A stretch of DNA of 64,000 nucleotides from Legionella_C sp048541585. Its GTDB lineage: Bacteria > Pseudomonadota > Gammaproteobacteria > Legionellales > Legionellaceae. The first letter of the stretch is position 1; every line of letters begins with the position of its first letter. The stretch lies in the NCBI RefSeq assembly GCF_048541585.1, contig NZ_CP183303.1, positions 2,046,001 to 2,110,000 on the forward strand, written 5' to 3'. Shown one piece after another: positions 8,294 to 17,231 of the stretch. Both the position numbers and the translations under genes were made by a program. The notes beneath the pieces are model-generated. The model worked only from the letters and a program-made list of their open reading frames with translations, was not told where the DNA came from and made no database searches.

Positions 8294-9427
8294 TTAATAG
8301 TTTTGTTTTTCTTGCTCTTTTAAATTAGTCACTGGCTTAAAATGCATTTTTTGCCAACGAGCTGAGCGGCTTGTCCTATCGTTAACGGAACCCGCCAACT
8401 GTCCGCAGGCTGCATCAATATCATCACCTCGCGTTTTACGCGTAATAGTATTAATTCCTTTGGCCATTAAAATATCACGAAAGCGATTGATAGCTGCTTG
8501 CGATGAACGTTCATATTGGGTTAATGGGAAAGGATTAAAAGGGATTAAATTGACTTTAGCAGGAACATTATATAGCAGCTTTACCAATTGTAGTGCATGT
8601 TCAGGTTGATCATTAACCCCTTTCAACATGACATATTCAAAGGTAACCTTACGCCTAGGCTCATCTTGAAAATACCGTTTACATAGGGCCATTAACTGTG
8701 AAAGAGGATATTTTTTATTAATAGGCACTAACTCATTGCGTAATTCATCATTTGGAGCATGCAAAGAGACGGCCAATGCTACAGGACTAACTTCTCGCAA
8801 GCGTTCTAAATCAGGTAAAACCCCGGAAGTACTGAGTGTAACTCGTCGTTTAGATAAGCCATAAGCAAAGTCATCCATCATAATATCCATAGCCGTCACT
8901 ACATTATCGAAATTTAGCAAAGGCTCACCCATACCCATCATTACGACATTAGTCACATGCTTATCATGAATCCCATTGTTTTTAGAAAGCTCACGTGCCG
9001 CAAGCCATACCTGACCAATAATCTCAGCTGTCGTTAAATTACGATTAAACCCTTGTTTAGCTGTAGAACAGAAGCTGCAATTTAAAGCACATCCTACTTG
9101 GGAAGACACACATAGTGTACCTCGATTTTTTTCAGGTATAAAAACAGTTTCAATACAATTATTGCAATCAAGCTTTAATAACCATTTGTAAGTACCGTCG
9201 GTGGATTTTTGCCAAGATACAATTTCCGGTAAACGAATTTCAGCAGCTTCTGATAATTTTTCACGTAGTGATTTGCTAAGATTAGTCATTTGTGAAAAAT
9301 CGTGAAAACCAAATTGATGAATCCACTGTATTACCTGCTGAGCACGAAAGGGCTTTTCACCTAGCTGCTGAAAAAACGCTTGCATTTGTTGATAGTTAAA
9401 ATTCAACAAATTAATTTTATCAACCAT
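8294..9427 (-). CDS. rlmN: Dual-specificity RNA methyltransferase RlmN
   Basis: A radical-SAM enzyme that methylates C2 of A2503 in 23S rRNA and A37 of some tRNAs. The protein (377 residues) carries the iron-sulfur cluster motif C-A-L-N-C-S-F-C (CxxxCxxC), the S-adenosylmethionine-binding M-G-M-G-E-P, and a C-terminal D-A-A-C-G-Q-L segment whose Cys is the second methylation-cycle cysteine. An upstream start at 9442 is possible, but the ATG at 9427 has a GAGG ribosome site six bases before it and gives M-V-D-K-I-N-L, so I prefer it. It lies between ndk and the DUF4385 gene. Confidence 0.97.
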   Translation of the reverse strand: MVDKINLLNFNYQQMQAFFQQLGEKPFRAQQVIQWIHQFGFHDFSQMTNLSKSLREKLSEAAEIRLPEIVSWQKSTDGTYKWLLKLDCNNCIETVFIPEKNRGTLCVSSQVGCALNCSFCSTAKQGFNRNLTTAEIIGQVWLAARELSKNNGIHDKHVTNVVMMGMGEPLLNFDNVVTAMDIMMDDFAYGLSKRRVTLSTSGVLPDLERLREVSPVALAVSLHAPNDELRNELVPINKKYPLSQLMALCKRYFQDEPRRKVTFEYVMLKGVNDQPEHALQLVKLLYNVPAKVNLIPFNPFPLTQYERSSQAAINRFRDILMAKGINTITRKTRGDDIDAACGQLAGSVNDRTSRSARWQKMHFKPVTNLKEQEKQNY

Positions 9428-9597
9428 GATAATCCTCAACATCTACTACTTAACTAAAGTTTAGCAACTTAAACTGCAACATGGCATCAAAAGCACAAAC
9501 TATAGTCCCTTTCTAACACCTATAATGCAATTATTTTAATGCGCTAAATGGCACCTAAGTGTAGAAAGGTAGGTTATAGTTAAGCTAACTTTAGTTT

Positions 9598-10026
9598 TTA
9601 TTGTCTAGCACAAATTTCATGAGGCTCAAAAAAGAAAGCAATTTCTTGAGCTGCGGTTTCAGCACCATCTGAACCATGAACAGCATTTGCATCAATGCTA
9701 TCGGCAAAATCTGCTCGTATAGTACCAGGAGCTGCTTCTTTCGGATTAGTAGCACCCATAATTTCTCGATTCTTTGCAATAGCATTTTCACCATGCAGTA
9801 CTTGAATCATAACAGGCCCTGAAATCATAAAACTAACTAAATCATTAAAAAAAGGACGCGCCTTATGCACAGCATAAAATCCTTCTGCTTGCTCACGTGT
9901 TAACTGTTGCATTTTAGCAGCGACAATATCTAATCCCGCTTTTTCAAAACGAGTATAAATTTCACCAATTACTGATTTTTTAACCGCATCAGGTTTAATG
10001 ATAGACAAAGTCATTTCAGCAGCCAT
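9598..10026 (-). CDS. ndk: Nucleoside diphosphate kinase
   Basis: A full-length 142-residue NDP kinase, which moves the gamma-phosphate from ATP to other nucleoside diphosphates. It begins with T-L-S-I-I-K-P-D-A-V and has the active-site phospho-His in N-A-V-H-G-S-D (about residue 117), plus the nucleotide-binding residues in A-P-G-T-I-R-A-D-F. It is cytoplasmic. It is followed by rlmN after 170 bases, a common gammaproteobacterial order (ndk-rlmN-pilW). Confidence 0.97.
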   Translation of the reverse strand: MAAEMTLSIIKPDAVKKSVIGEIYTRFEKAGLDIVAAKMQQLTREQAEGFYAVHKARPFFNDLVSFMISGPVMIQVLHGENAIAKNREIMGATNPKEAAPGTIRADFADSIDANAVHGSDGAETAAQEIAFFFEPHEICARQ

Positions 10027-10187
10027 TCCTGTACTCCATAATTAATTAAAAGGCATTATTATACATGAAGAATTAGCAATATGGATAATATTAATTCGTT
10101 ACTAGCTAATACAAACTGAATATAAGATAAATTTCAAGCAACCTACATACTATAATTTATCTATAACATCCCTCTAATTAACAACTT

Positions 10188-10219
10188 ACTGGATCCCGCG
10201 AACAAGTCGCGGGACGTAG
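10188..10219. repeat. Short palindromic repeat, family A, copy 2
   Basis: This is the best-preserved copy: arms cccgcg and cgcggg enclose aacaagt, with actggat before and acgtag after. It differs from the copy at 7461-7493 at only one base in the core. Confidence 0.78.
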
Positions 10220-10360
10220 ACAATTTACTTAAGGAGTGCACCAAAATTCTATGTAGGTGGATGAAATTATATCAATTGCTGAAGTTTACCCTTTAGGTTC
10301 GTAACGCCACCTTTTTTTATCTATTCTTTGTTTTAACTAAACCTCATAATATATGCAACA

Positions 10361-10390
10361 ACGCCGAACAAGTCGCGGAACGTAGGAAAT
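10361..10390. repeat. Short palindromic repeat, family A, degraded copy
   Basis: It contains cgccgaacaagtcgcgg followed by aacgtagg. The right half matches family A, while the left arm has lost several bases, so the hairpin would be weak. Confidence 0.6.
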
Positions 10391-10592
10391 AACATAAAAT
10401 GGAATATTATTACCAATACTTAGGCTTAAAGCTTATATTCTACTATTTATTTAATCTAACAACCTGTCTTCCGCTCATTATGCAAAGAATCTAACAAGGT
10501 TATATCAATGCAAAGTAAGCGTTATAATAAGTGCAAGCTTTAATTTAATAATTAGAGGCAATTTCTCTTTAAAAATTCAGCTAATCCTCATC

Positions 10593-10627
10593 GCCTACGT
10601 TCCGTGCTTTATGCGCGGAATCTAGCA
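10593..10627. repeat. Related palindromic repeat in opposite orientation
   Basis: Read on the minus strand, the sequence gives a family A-like element with gattccgcgc / gcacggaacgtagg arms around ataaa. It shares the ggaacgtagg end with the degraded family A copy. Confidence 0.55.
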
Positions 10628-10660
10628 TGGTACTTTAAAGATGATTATTTAATACCTACC

Positions 10661-11533
10661 TTAATCACCTAAATCTGAGTTAAAAAAGAGGGATTCTTTA
10701 TTTTCTTCATCTAAAGATGAATTGAGGCGATACTCTGGTAGTAATTGAATAATATCTTTAGCGCGTAAAATTAATTGATAGAAATCATTGCGAAACTCGC
10801 GCAATCGTTTACTAATATAATCAACTTCTTCGGCAAATTCAGCAAGTTTACTGTCCCAATCTTCAGTATAATGAGCAAGCTCATCAAGTTTAGTAGCAAT
10901 TTTAGTTCTTATATTCTCATCAAGAGGGGTCGCAAAAATTTTCTCAGCTCGCTGCCAAGCATGTTGCTTAGTTAAGATATTATCTTTCGAGTTATAGTTA
11001 CATAACAAAGCTGTTAGCGCTTGAGTTATTGTAGCTTCATTTTTAGTTAAATCATGGTCTTTTAAGTCTTTTTTTATTTCTTTAACGAGCGTTATTAATT
11101 TATTATGCCAATTTTCTGCACGCTCAATTAACTTAGCTTGACTATGAGCGATTAACTTCTCATGCTCTAACTCTAGTTCATGAAAATCAGTATTTAAACT
11201 AACTAACAGTTTACGCTCTTTTTCTAAATCATTTCTAGCAAGTGTGCCTGGAGATCCCTCTTCTCTACCACTTTCACCAGATAATAAATAATCAATTATC
11301 AATTTCTGTGCATAAAGTTGATAATCCTGAACTTGTTGTAAAATAATACCATTAAAGACATGCCTAAACGGTAAGCGCAATAGTTGATGATAAAAGGTCT
11401 GTGGTGTTTTTAATGCACTCAGCAAATCCTCTTGCTGTAAATTTATCTTATAACGCTCAAGGATCCGTTGGGCAGTGATTAATCCATAGGTTGAAAACCA
11501 TCCTGATAACTCATTTTCTGCTTGTTGATTCAT
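10661..11533 (-). CDS. Unknown protein with coiled-coil segments, effector candidate
   Basis: I do not recognise this 290-residue protein. It is helical and charged, with likely coiled coils at about residues 100-165 and 215-265 (runs such as L-E-L-E-H-E-K-L). No signal peptide or transmembrane helix is seen. The last residues, D-E-E-N-K-E-S-L-F-F-N-S-D-L-G-D, have an acidic block followed by hydrophobic residues, which resembles the C-terminal E-block signal of Dot/Icm substrates in Legionella. The frame could start at a TTG at 11539, but the ATG at 11533 has GGA eight bases upstream. It is divergent from miaE and flanked by repeat-rich DNA. Effector status is an inference only. Confidence 0.7.
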   Translation of the reverse strand: MNQQAENELSGWFSTYGLITAQRILERYKINLQQEDLLSALKTPQTFYHQLLRLPFRHVFNGIILQQVQDYQLYAQKLIIDYLLSGESGREEGSPGTLARNDLEKERKLLVSLNTDFHELELEHEKLIAHSQAKLIERAENWHNKLITLVKEIKKDLKDHDLTKNEATITQALTALLCNYNSKDNILTKQHAWQRAEKIFATPLDENIRTKIATKLDELAHYTEDWDSKLAEFAEEVDYISKRLREFRNDFYQLILRAKDIIQLLPEYRLNSSLDEENKESLFFNSDLGD

Positions 11534-11602
11534 TAGCAATCCAACTTGATTTTACAATTTTGTATGATATAACGCTTGCATTATTTATTATATGTAATTT
11601 CT

Positions 11603-12229
11603 ATGCTAAGCATGCCTATTCAAAGTATACCTGATTTTTCTACTTTTTTACGTGTCTCTACCCCTTTAGCTTGGCTTGAGATAGCTTGTGCTAATTTGCC
11701 ACTTCTCTTGCTAGATCATGCTCATTGCGAGCGCAAAGCAGCAGCCAATGCCATTAATTTTATGAGTAAGTATCCTGGCTATTGTGAATTAGTCAATATG
11801 ATGTCACCTTTAGCACGCGAGGAATTGCTTCATTTTGAAAAAGTGCTTGATATTATGGCCTTACGAGGGATTAAATTTGGGCCACTACCACCTTCTAATT
11901 ATGCTCAAACACTACATGGATTAGCCGTTAAACAAAATACACCTGAACGTTTGCGTGATTTATTATTAATCGGCGCTATTATTGAAGCTCGTTCCTGTGA
12001 ACGTTTTCACGCCTTGGTACCTAAACTTACTGATTCTAGCTTAGCGCGTTTTTACGCGACTCTTGTAAAAGCAGAAGCCAGACATTTCGAAGATTATTTA
12101 AAATTAGCTCACTTATATGGTCAAGACATTGAAAAGCGTTTGGATTATCTACTTACTATTGAAAATGAATTGATTACAGGAGCTGATACGGTATTTCGCT
12201 TTCATAGCGGAATACCGAATTTCTGCTAA
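11603..12229 (+). CDS. miaE: tRNA-(ms2io6A) hydroxylase MiaE
   Basis: A non-haem diiron oxygenase that hydroxylates the isopentenyl group of modified A37 in tRNA. The ferritin-like four-helix bundle carries the metal ligands as paired motifs: D-H-A-H-C-E-R-K-A, R-E-E-L-L-H-F, I-E-A-R-S-C-E-R-F and K-A-E-A-R-H-F-E. The start T-P-L-A-W-L-E-I-A is also typical. The frame extends to a TTG at 11576; I prefer the ATG at 11603, though no good ribosome site is visible for any start (another ATG is at 11612). It converges with the next gene, with one base between the stops. Confidence 0.92.
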   Translation: MLSMPIQSIPDFSTFLRVSTPLAWLEIACANLPLLLLDHAHCERKAAANAINFMSKYPGYCELVNMMSPLAREELLHFEKVLDIMALRGIKFGPLPPSNYAQTLHGLAVKQNTPERLRDLLLIGAIIEARSCERFHALVPKLTDSSLARFYATLVKAEARHFEDYLKLAHLYGQDIEKRLDYLLTIENELITGADTVFRFHSGIPNFC

Positions 12230-12230
12230 T

Positions 12231-13100
12231 TTAAGGGGTCATTGAAGAAGTGGCGGTTTTTTCAATATCTAATTTATAATTACCTACGAAAAAGGCTTTT
12301 AATCCTTCATCATCATCTTTATCAAGTTCTTTTAATCTGGCAACTGTAACGGGTACATCTTGACCTTGTGCATCTTTCTCAGTGACTGTCATATTACCTT
12401 TCGGATCAGTTGTGACATTAAGTCCGCGGTCTTTTAGCCATATTGCTACACCTGAGTCAAATATTTGCTTTACTTTTTGATTTATCTCCATAAGTTTAGC
12501 ATCAACTAGTGGTTGTCCCGTTGGTTTATCTGTGGTGACTAATTGATTATTTAGATAAAGTTTAGTTGTTAAGTTGCCTTTATCATCAACATCTAAGCCA
12601 TAAGACATGTCTTGTGCTTGATTGTGGTAATTAAAACCGAACGTACCTGAAATCCCTTCTCCCCGATTTTTAAATATATTCTTAAGTTCACCTGCAACAG
12701 TAGTATTGAGTGCTAAGGCCAAATCATCCTTAGCCTTTTTAAGGCCACTAAGAATTACACTATTTTCTGTTGATAAAGTAATAGAAGGAGAATGATATAA
12801 TGCTTTACTTAAAAGGCACATAGCACCCATTATATCCATAATTCCTGTCTGCCATTCCACGAAAGAATTTTGGCCAGAAGTTTGGGTAAAACTATGTATT
12901 TTTTTCTTAACTTCTGCCCAGTAAGTAGATTTCTCACCTCTCTCATCTAGACATTCGTCATCGGCAACCCGTGCTTCCTCTTCTATACGACTAGCATCAA
13001 GTTCATTAGCATACTTTTGAGCTGAGTGGCCAACATTAAGTAATGATTTCATCTCTTTAAGCTCTTTTTTTATTTGTTTTTGCTCTTCAACAGTAGGCAT
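12231..13100 (-). CDS. Unknown protein, effector candidate
   Basis: I do not recognise this 289-residue protein. It is soluble, with no signal peptide or membrane helix. Residues 1-60 are highly charged and helical; the middle (about 80-140) is hydrophobic and helical; the rest has beta-strand character with repeated Asp/Gly turns such as D-V-D-D-K-G-N-L-T-T-K-L and T-D-P-K-G-N-M-T-V-T. A good AGAGGA ribosome site lies before the ATG. It is the gene after lpxH, 11 bases from the lpxH stop... the spacing suggests co-transcription with minC-lpxH. The lack of relatives among core genes suggests a lineage-specific function. Confidence 0.7.
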   Translation of the reverse strand: MPTVEEQKQIKKELKEMKSLLNVGHSAQKYANELDASRIEEEARVADDECLDERGEKSTYWAEVKKKIHSFTQTSGQNSFVEWQTGIMDIMGAMCLLSKALYHSPSITLSTENSVILSGLKKAKDDLALALNTTVAGELKNIFKNRGEGISGTFGFNYHNQAQDMSYGLDVDDKGNLTTKLYLNNQLVTTDKPTGQPLVDAKLMEINQKVKQIFDSGVAIWLKDRGLNVTTDPKGNMTVTEKDAQGQDVPVTVARLKELDKDDDEGLKAFFVGNYKLDIEKTATSSMTP

Positions 13101-13111
13101 AAATAAATCCT

Positions 13112-13837
13112 CTACAAATAAATTTGACTAAAATATAGACCTTTTGATATATGATAACACAATATTTGGGGGTTGTCATCCCAGTCACTTAATACATACT
13201 GCTCATGCTTTTGATGCTGAAATAAGTGAGTGGTTAAGCCTGGTTGATGAGTGTGGCCATGAATTAAAGTTTTAACCTGACATTGTTGCATATGAGCTAA
13301 CAACGCTTTAGGTTCAACAACCATTGAGTTAGGAGGCTTGGTGTAATTATTTTGGCTATGTTGCCTAACCTTGTTCACTAACTTTTTACGAATTACTTTA
13401 GGTAGCTGTAAGAAAAGAGTCATAAATAAAGTATTACGGGTTAATTTGCGAAACCGCTGATGCGATTTATCATGTATACAGTAGCGATCGCCATGTACAA
13501 GCAAGGCTGGCTTACCTGCTAAGTGTATAATAGTAGGCTCTTTTAATAATTTAAGGCCAGCTAATTTTAAAAAATGACTACCAACTAAAAAATCACGATT
13601 TCCTGGCATAAAGAAAACTGTAACGCCTTGATGAACTAGTGCTTTAAGCGCGTTAGCTACTGATAAGCTCCAGCTATCCATGGTATCATCTCCGGCCCAG
13701 GCATGAAAAAAATCACCTAATATATAAAGCGTGCGTGTGTTCGTTGCTGCCCAGTCAATAAACTTAGCAAAACGTTCATTAATTACATCCTCATCAGGAT
13801 GAAGATGTAAATCAGAAATAAATACAGCATCTAACAT
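13112..13837 (-). CDS. lpxH: UDP-2,3-diacylglucosamine diphosphatase LpxH
   Basis: A metallophosphoesterase that hydrolyses UDP-2,3-diacylglucosamine to lipid X in lipid A synthesis, at the inner face of the cytoplasmic membrane. All the metal-binding motifs are present: D-L-H-L (residues 9-12), G-D-F-F-H, G-N-R-D-F, H-G-D and H-G-H-T-H. Length (241) is normal. Its start overlaps the end of minC by 7 bases, so the two are very likely co-expressed. Confidence 0.96.
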   Translation of the reverse strand: MLDAVFISDLHLHPDEDVINERFAKFIDWAATNTRTLYILGDFFHAWAGDDTMDSWSLSVANALKALVHQGVTVFFMPGNRDFLVGSHFLKLAGLKLLKEPTIIHLAGKPALLVHGDRYCIHDKSHQRFRKLTRNTLFMTLFLQLPKVIRKKLVNKVRQHSQNNYTKPPNSMVVEPKALLAHMQQCQVKTLIHGHTHQPGLTTHLFQHQKHEQYVLSDWDDNPQILCYHISKGLYFSQIYL

Positions 13838-14565
13838 AACGGTTCAATTAAAATATGCTCATCCTGAAGGTAGATTTGGCAGGGTCCTGCTTGCGGTTGA
13901 ATCGCATCGCTTAAGCGATAAAATCCAGCAATCGATACTAATTCTGCCTCTAAAGATTGACAAAAAATACGCGCATTTTTATCACCAGAAATACCTGCTA
14001 ATGCTCGTCCACGCAAGGCTCCATAGACATGAATATTGCCATCAGCTAATAACTCTGCGCCATGACTGACAGAAGCCGTAATTACTAAATCGCCGCCCTT
14101 ACTTACGACTTGCTGGCCTGATCGAACAGGACTTGTCAATAATTTGTTTTTTATAATATCACCGCTTATAACCTGCGTTTCATTATTACCAGTTTCCTCA
14201 CTAGAGGTATCGGTGAGGGGTTTATCATGAGCAGACGATGCATGTAAAACAGCAAGACCTTTTGAGCGAGCCAACGTTGCAATATAGGAATTTGCACCTT
14301 GAACGCCTACTGGAAAAATACTATTCAAACGCAAATATTGACAAAAGGCATCTAAATCAATGTCTTCTTGCAAAGCGCTACAATCAATTACAACTGGTAT
14401 ATTATTAAATAATTTGGGTGCTTTAGAAACAACCTCTTCTAATTGCTGGGTAAATAAATGCTTATCGGTACTCAGTAATTGAATTACTGTAAACGTGTAT
14501 AATCTACCTTTAAGCTTAAATACTTGTGTTTTCAATGAATTATCTATCATGCTTACAATATCCAT
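13831..14565 (-). CDS. minC: Septum site-determining protein MinC
   Basis: MinC blocks FtsZ assembly at the cell poles; it acts in the cytoplasm and at the membrane through MinD. The N-terminal domain (about 1-100; F-K-L-K-G-R-L-Y-T-F) and the C-terminal beta-helix (about 140-244) are both present. The latter has Q-V-V-S-K-G-G-D-L, H-V-Y-G-A-L-R-G-R-A-L-A-G and the A-E-L-V-S-I-A-G-F-Y motif. The two are joined by a Thr/Ser/Glu-rich linker. An AAGGAGG site lies only two bases before the first ATG; a second ATG is 15 bases on at 14550. minD and minE are not next to it, which is unusual: minC is paired with lpxH. Confidence 0.93.
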   Translation of the reverse strand: MDIVSMIDNSLKTQVFKLKGRLYTFTVIQLLSTDKHLFTQQLEEVVSKAPKLFNNIPVVIDCSALQEDIDLDAFCQYLRLNSIFPVGVQGANSYIATLARSKGLAVLHASSAHDKPLTDTSSEETGNNETQVISGDIIKNKLLTSPVRSGQQVVSKGGDLVITASVSHGAELLADGNIHVYGALRGRALAGISGDKNARIFCQSLEAELVSIAGFYRLSDAIQPQAGPCQIYLQDEHILIEPLC

Positions 14566-14621
14566 GGCCTCCTTTTTTGTTTATACTAACACGTGGGGAT
14601 TCATAACAGAAGGACATCAAC

Positions 14622-16274
14622 GTGGAGAAAATTTGGTTTAAAAATTATCAGCAAGGCGTACCCCATGAAATTGATCCCAATCAATATTCATCATTAGTAG
14701 ATTTATTTGAAAAAGCTTGCCAAAAATTTGCTGACCGGGTTGCCTACACCAATTTAGGTTATGATTTGACCTATGCTGAGTTAGAAAAAAGAAGTAGGCA
14801 ATTTGCTCATTTCCTACAAGGCTTTGGTTTAAAAAAAGGGGCTCGTGTGGCTATTATGATGCCTAACCTCTTGCAATATCCAATTGCTTTATTTGGTATA
14901 CTTAGAGCAGGCTATATTGTTGTAAATACTAATCCCCTCTATACAGCTGATGAAGTTATTCATCAAATGAATGATGCTGGTGCAGAAATTCTTATTGTTG
15001 TAGCAAATTTTGCTAAAACCGTAGAAAAAGCGCTACCTCATACCACCGTTAAGCATGTTATTGTTACTGAAATTGGCGATGCACTTTCTCCTTTCAAAAG
15101 AACCATAGTTAATTTGGTAGTGAAATATATAAAAAAAATGGTCCCTGCCTATAAACTACCGCAAGCTATTAAATTTAATAAAGCCTTTAAACATAAAATC
15201 ACTAAACCGCTAAATACTCCTCCGTTAGTCCACAAAGACATTGCTTTTCTGCAGTATACGGGCGGTACAACTGGTATTGCTAAAGGGGCTATTTTAACGC
15301 ATGGCAATATGATTGCTAATGTATTACAGGCTTATAATTGGATTATTCCCCTTGGTCTTTCCAAGCAAGATATCATTGTAACTGCCTTACCCCTCTATCA
15401 TATTTTTTCATTAACAGCGAATTGTCTAACTTTTATAAAAGCTGGCGCTAAAAATATCTTAGTAACTAATCCTCGTGATGTTTCCCATTTCATTGATGAA
15501 ATTAAAAATAGTAAATTTACTGCTTTAACTGGCGTAAATACTTTATTTAATGCCTTATTAAATCACCCTAAATTTAAAGAAATTGATTTCTCGCATGTTA
15601 AACTTACTTTATCTGGCGGTATGGCCTTACAAAAAAGTGTTGCTATTAAATGGCATCAAGAGACAAAAACTCGAATTTTAGAAGCTTATGGCCTGACAGA
15701 GACTTGTCCGGCTGTAACTATAAATCCTATGTATCTTGAAGATTATAACGGTAGCATTGGCCTACCCTTACCTTCTACCGAGGTATCAATTCGTGATGAA
15801 ACTGGTAAGGAATTAGGTATAAATGAAGTCGGAGAACTTTGTGTAAGAGGTCCGCAAGTTATGGCTGGTTACTGGCAGCGTCCAGATGAAACTGCCTTGG
15901 TGATGACTAAAGATGGTTATTTGAAAACTGGTGATATCGCTAGGATAGATGAGAATGGCTATATTTATTTAGTCGATAGAAAGAAAGATTTAATCATTGT
16001 TTCTGGATTTAATGTTTATCCTAATGAAGTAGAACAAGTGATAAGTCATCATCCTGGTGTACTTGAGGTAGGTGTTATTGGCATAAAAAATGATAAGGTT
16101 GGCGAGCGGGTTAAAGCGTGTGTTGTAAAACGAGATCCTAAATTAACGCCTGAAGATATTATCACTTACTGTCGAGAACATTTAACCTCTTACAAAGTAC
16201 CTAAAGAAGTCGAATTTTATAGTGAATTGCCTAAAACCAATGTTGGTAAAATTCTAAGACGTGCACTACATTAG
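14622..16274 (+). CDS. fadD: Long-chain fatty acid-CoA ligase FadD
   Basis: An AMP-forming acyl-CoA synthetase that activates fatty acids for beta-oxidation. Seen motifs: the P-loop-like Y-T-G-G-T-T-G-I-A-K-G, the adenylate-binding Y-G-L-T-E-T, and G-Y-L-K-T-G-D-I-A-R-I-D and D-R-K-K-D-L-I-I-V-S-G-F in the C-terminal subdomain, with a conserved catalytic Lys near the end (T-N-V-G-K-I-L-R). The start is GTG with GAAGGA eight bases upstream. Length 550 is normal for FadD. It is divergent from minC, and its last 9 bases overlap the end of the convergent deacetylase gene. Confidence 0.93.
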   Translation: MEKIWFKNYQQGVPHEIDPNQYSSLVDLFEKACQKFADRVAYTNLGYDLTYAELEKRSRQFAHFLQGFGLKKGARVAIMMPNLLQYPIALFGILRAGYIVVNTNPLYTADEVIHQMNDAGAEILIVVANFAKTVEKALPHTTVKHVIVTEIGDALSPFKRTIVNLVVKYIKKMVPAYKLPQAIKFNKAFKHKITKPLNTPPLVHKDIAFLQYTGGTTGIAKGAILTHGNMIANVLQAYNWIIPLGLSKQDIIVTALPLYHIFSLTANCLTFIKAGAKNILVTNPRDVSHFIDEIKNSKFTALTGVNTLFNALLNHPKFKEIDFSHVKLTLSGGMALQKSVAIKWHQETKTRILEAYGLTETCPAVTINPMYLEDYNGSIGLPLPSTEVSIRDETGKELGINEVGELCVRGPQVMAGYWQRPDETALVMTKDGYLKTGDIARIDENGYIYLVDRKKDLIIVSGFNVYPNEVEQVISHHPGVLEVGVIGIKNDKVGERVKACVVKRDPKLTPEDIITYCREHLTSYKVPKEVEFYSELPKTNVGKILRRALH

Positions 16275-17189
16275 GCCTTTTAAATAAGCACAAGTCGACT
16301 TTGCTAATGCCTGTAGATGATAGCCACCTTCAAGAACAGAAATAATGTTATCATTGGCATAAGTATTAGCAAGGTCTCTTATTCTATTCCCTAGCCAATA
16401 GTAATCTTCTTCAGCCAAATTTAATCCACCAATAAGGTCAAGATAATGCGCATCAAACCCAGCAGAAACAAATAAAATTTCGGGCCGAAACTGCTCTAAA
16501 CGAGGTAAAAATAATTTCTCAAATTGTTTACGATATTCTTTGCCTGCCGATGCTGCCGCCAGAGGTAAATGTATTACCGTAGGATGATTCGTAATAACTG
16601 GGTCAAAAGGATAAAACGGATATTGAAAGGAAGAACAAAATAGTACATGTGAATTGTTCTGTAATATATTTTGTGTACCATTGCCATGATGAACATCAAA
16701 ATCAATTATACCAACTCGCTGTACTTGATATTGCTCTATAGCATATAAAACGCCACATACAAGGTTATTAAAAAAACAAAAGCCCATAGCTTGCCCGTAA
16801 AGCGCATGATGACCTGGCGGCCTAACTAAACAAAATACTTTTCTCGCCTGCCCTTGATAAATTTTATCCACTGCTTCTATAACACTTCCAGCGGCATGTA
16901 GCGCAGCTGATAGAGTTTCCTTATTCATAAGCGCATCAGGCCCAACTGAAGTATAACCTTCTTTAGGTGCAGATAATCTTAAAGTATTAATATAATGAGC
17001 GGCATGGATATGCTCTAATAATTGATAAGATATTGCTTGAGATTCATGCCAGCTTAATGGTAAATCAGATGATTTAAGCTCATCGATTAAGACCTGCAAA
17101 CGCAGAGGAGATTCAGGATGCATCTCTCCCATGTCATGCAAAAGGCAACTATTGTGCGTGATTAAATGAATTGAATCAGCTGCTTTCAT
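16266..17189 (-). CDS. Histone deacetylase family protein (acetylpolyamine/acetoin-type)
   Basis: A zinc hydrolase of the arginase/deacetylase fold, 307 residues. Motifs are R-P-P-G-H-H-A (catalytic His pair), D-F-D-V-H-H-G-N-G-T-Q (zinc ligands Asp and His), and S-A-G-F-D-A-H (third zinc ligand). A Tyr after a G-G stretch (E-G-G-Y) is present near the end. Bacterial members act on acetylated polyamines, acetoin-related substrates or acetyl-lysine; which one applies here cannot be read from sequence. It follows the Nudix and pabB genes in one minus-strand run with short gaps. Confidence 0.88.
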   Translation of the reverse strand: MKAADSIHLITHNSCLLHDMGEMHPESPLRLQVLIDELKSSDLPLSWHESQAISYQLLEHIHAAHYINTLRLSAPKEGYTSVGPDALMNKETLSAALHAAGSVIEAVDKIYQGQARKVFCLVRPPGHHALYGQAMGFCFFNNLVCGVLYAIEQYQVQRVGIIDFDVHHGNGTQNILQNNSHVLFCSSFQYPFYPFDPVITNHPTVIHLPLAAASAGKEYRKQFEKLFLPRLEQFRPEILFVSAGFDAHYLDLIGGLNLAEEDYYWLGNRIRDLANTYANDNIISVLEGGYHLQALAKSTCAYLKGLM

Positions 17190-17231
17190 AAAGTTAAAAT
17201 AAAAATCCCTTATTTATTAAACTATAGCAAG

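Larger units (their letters stand above)
10027..10660. other. Intergenic region holding several palindromic repeats
   Basis: No credible gene is seen in this 634-base stretch. It contains a full family A repeat (10188-10219), a degraded copy (10361-10390), and an inverted, diverged form near 10593-10627 (cctacgttccg ... gcggaatctagcat). A more decayed one may lie near 10465-10495. The region seems to be a landing site for repeats. The ndk promoter should be near its left edge. Confidence 0.6.
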
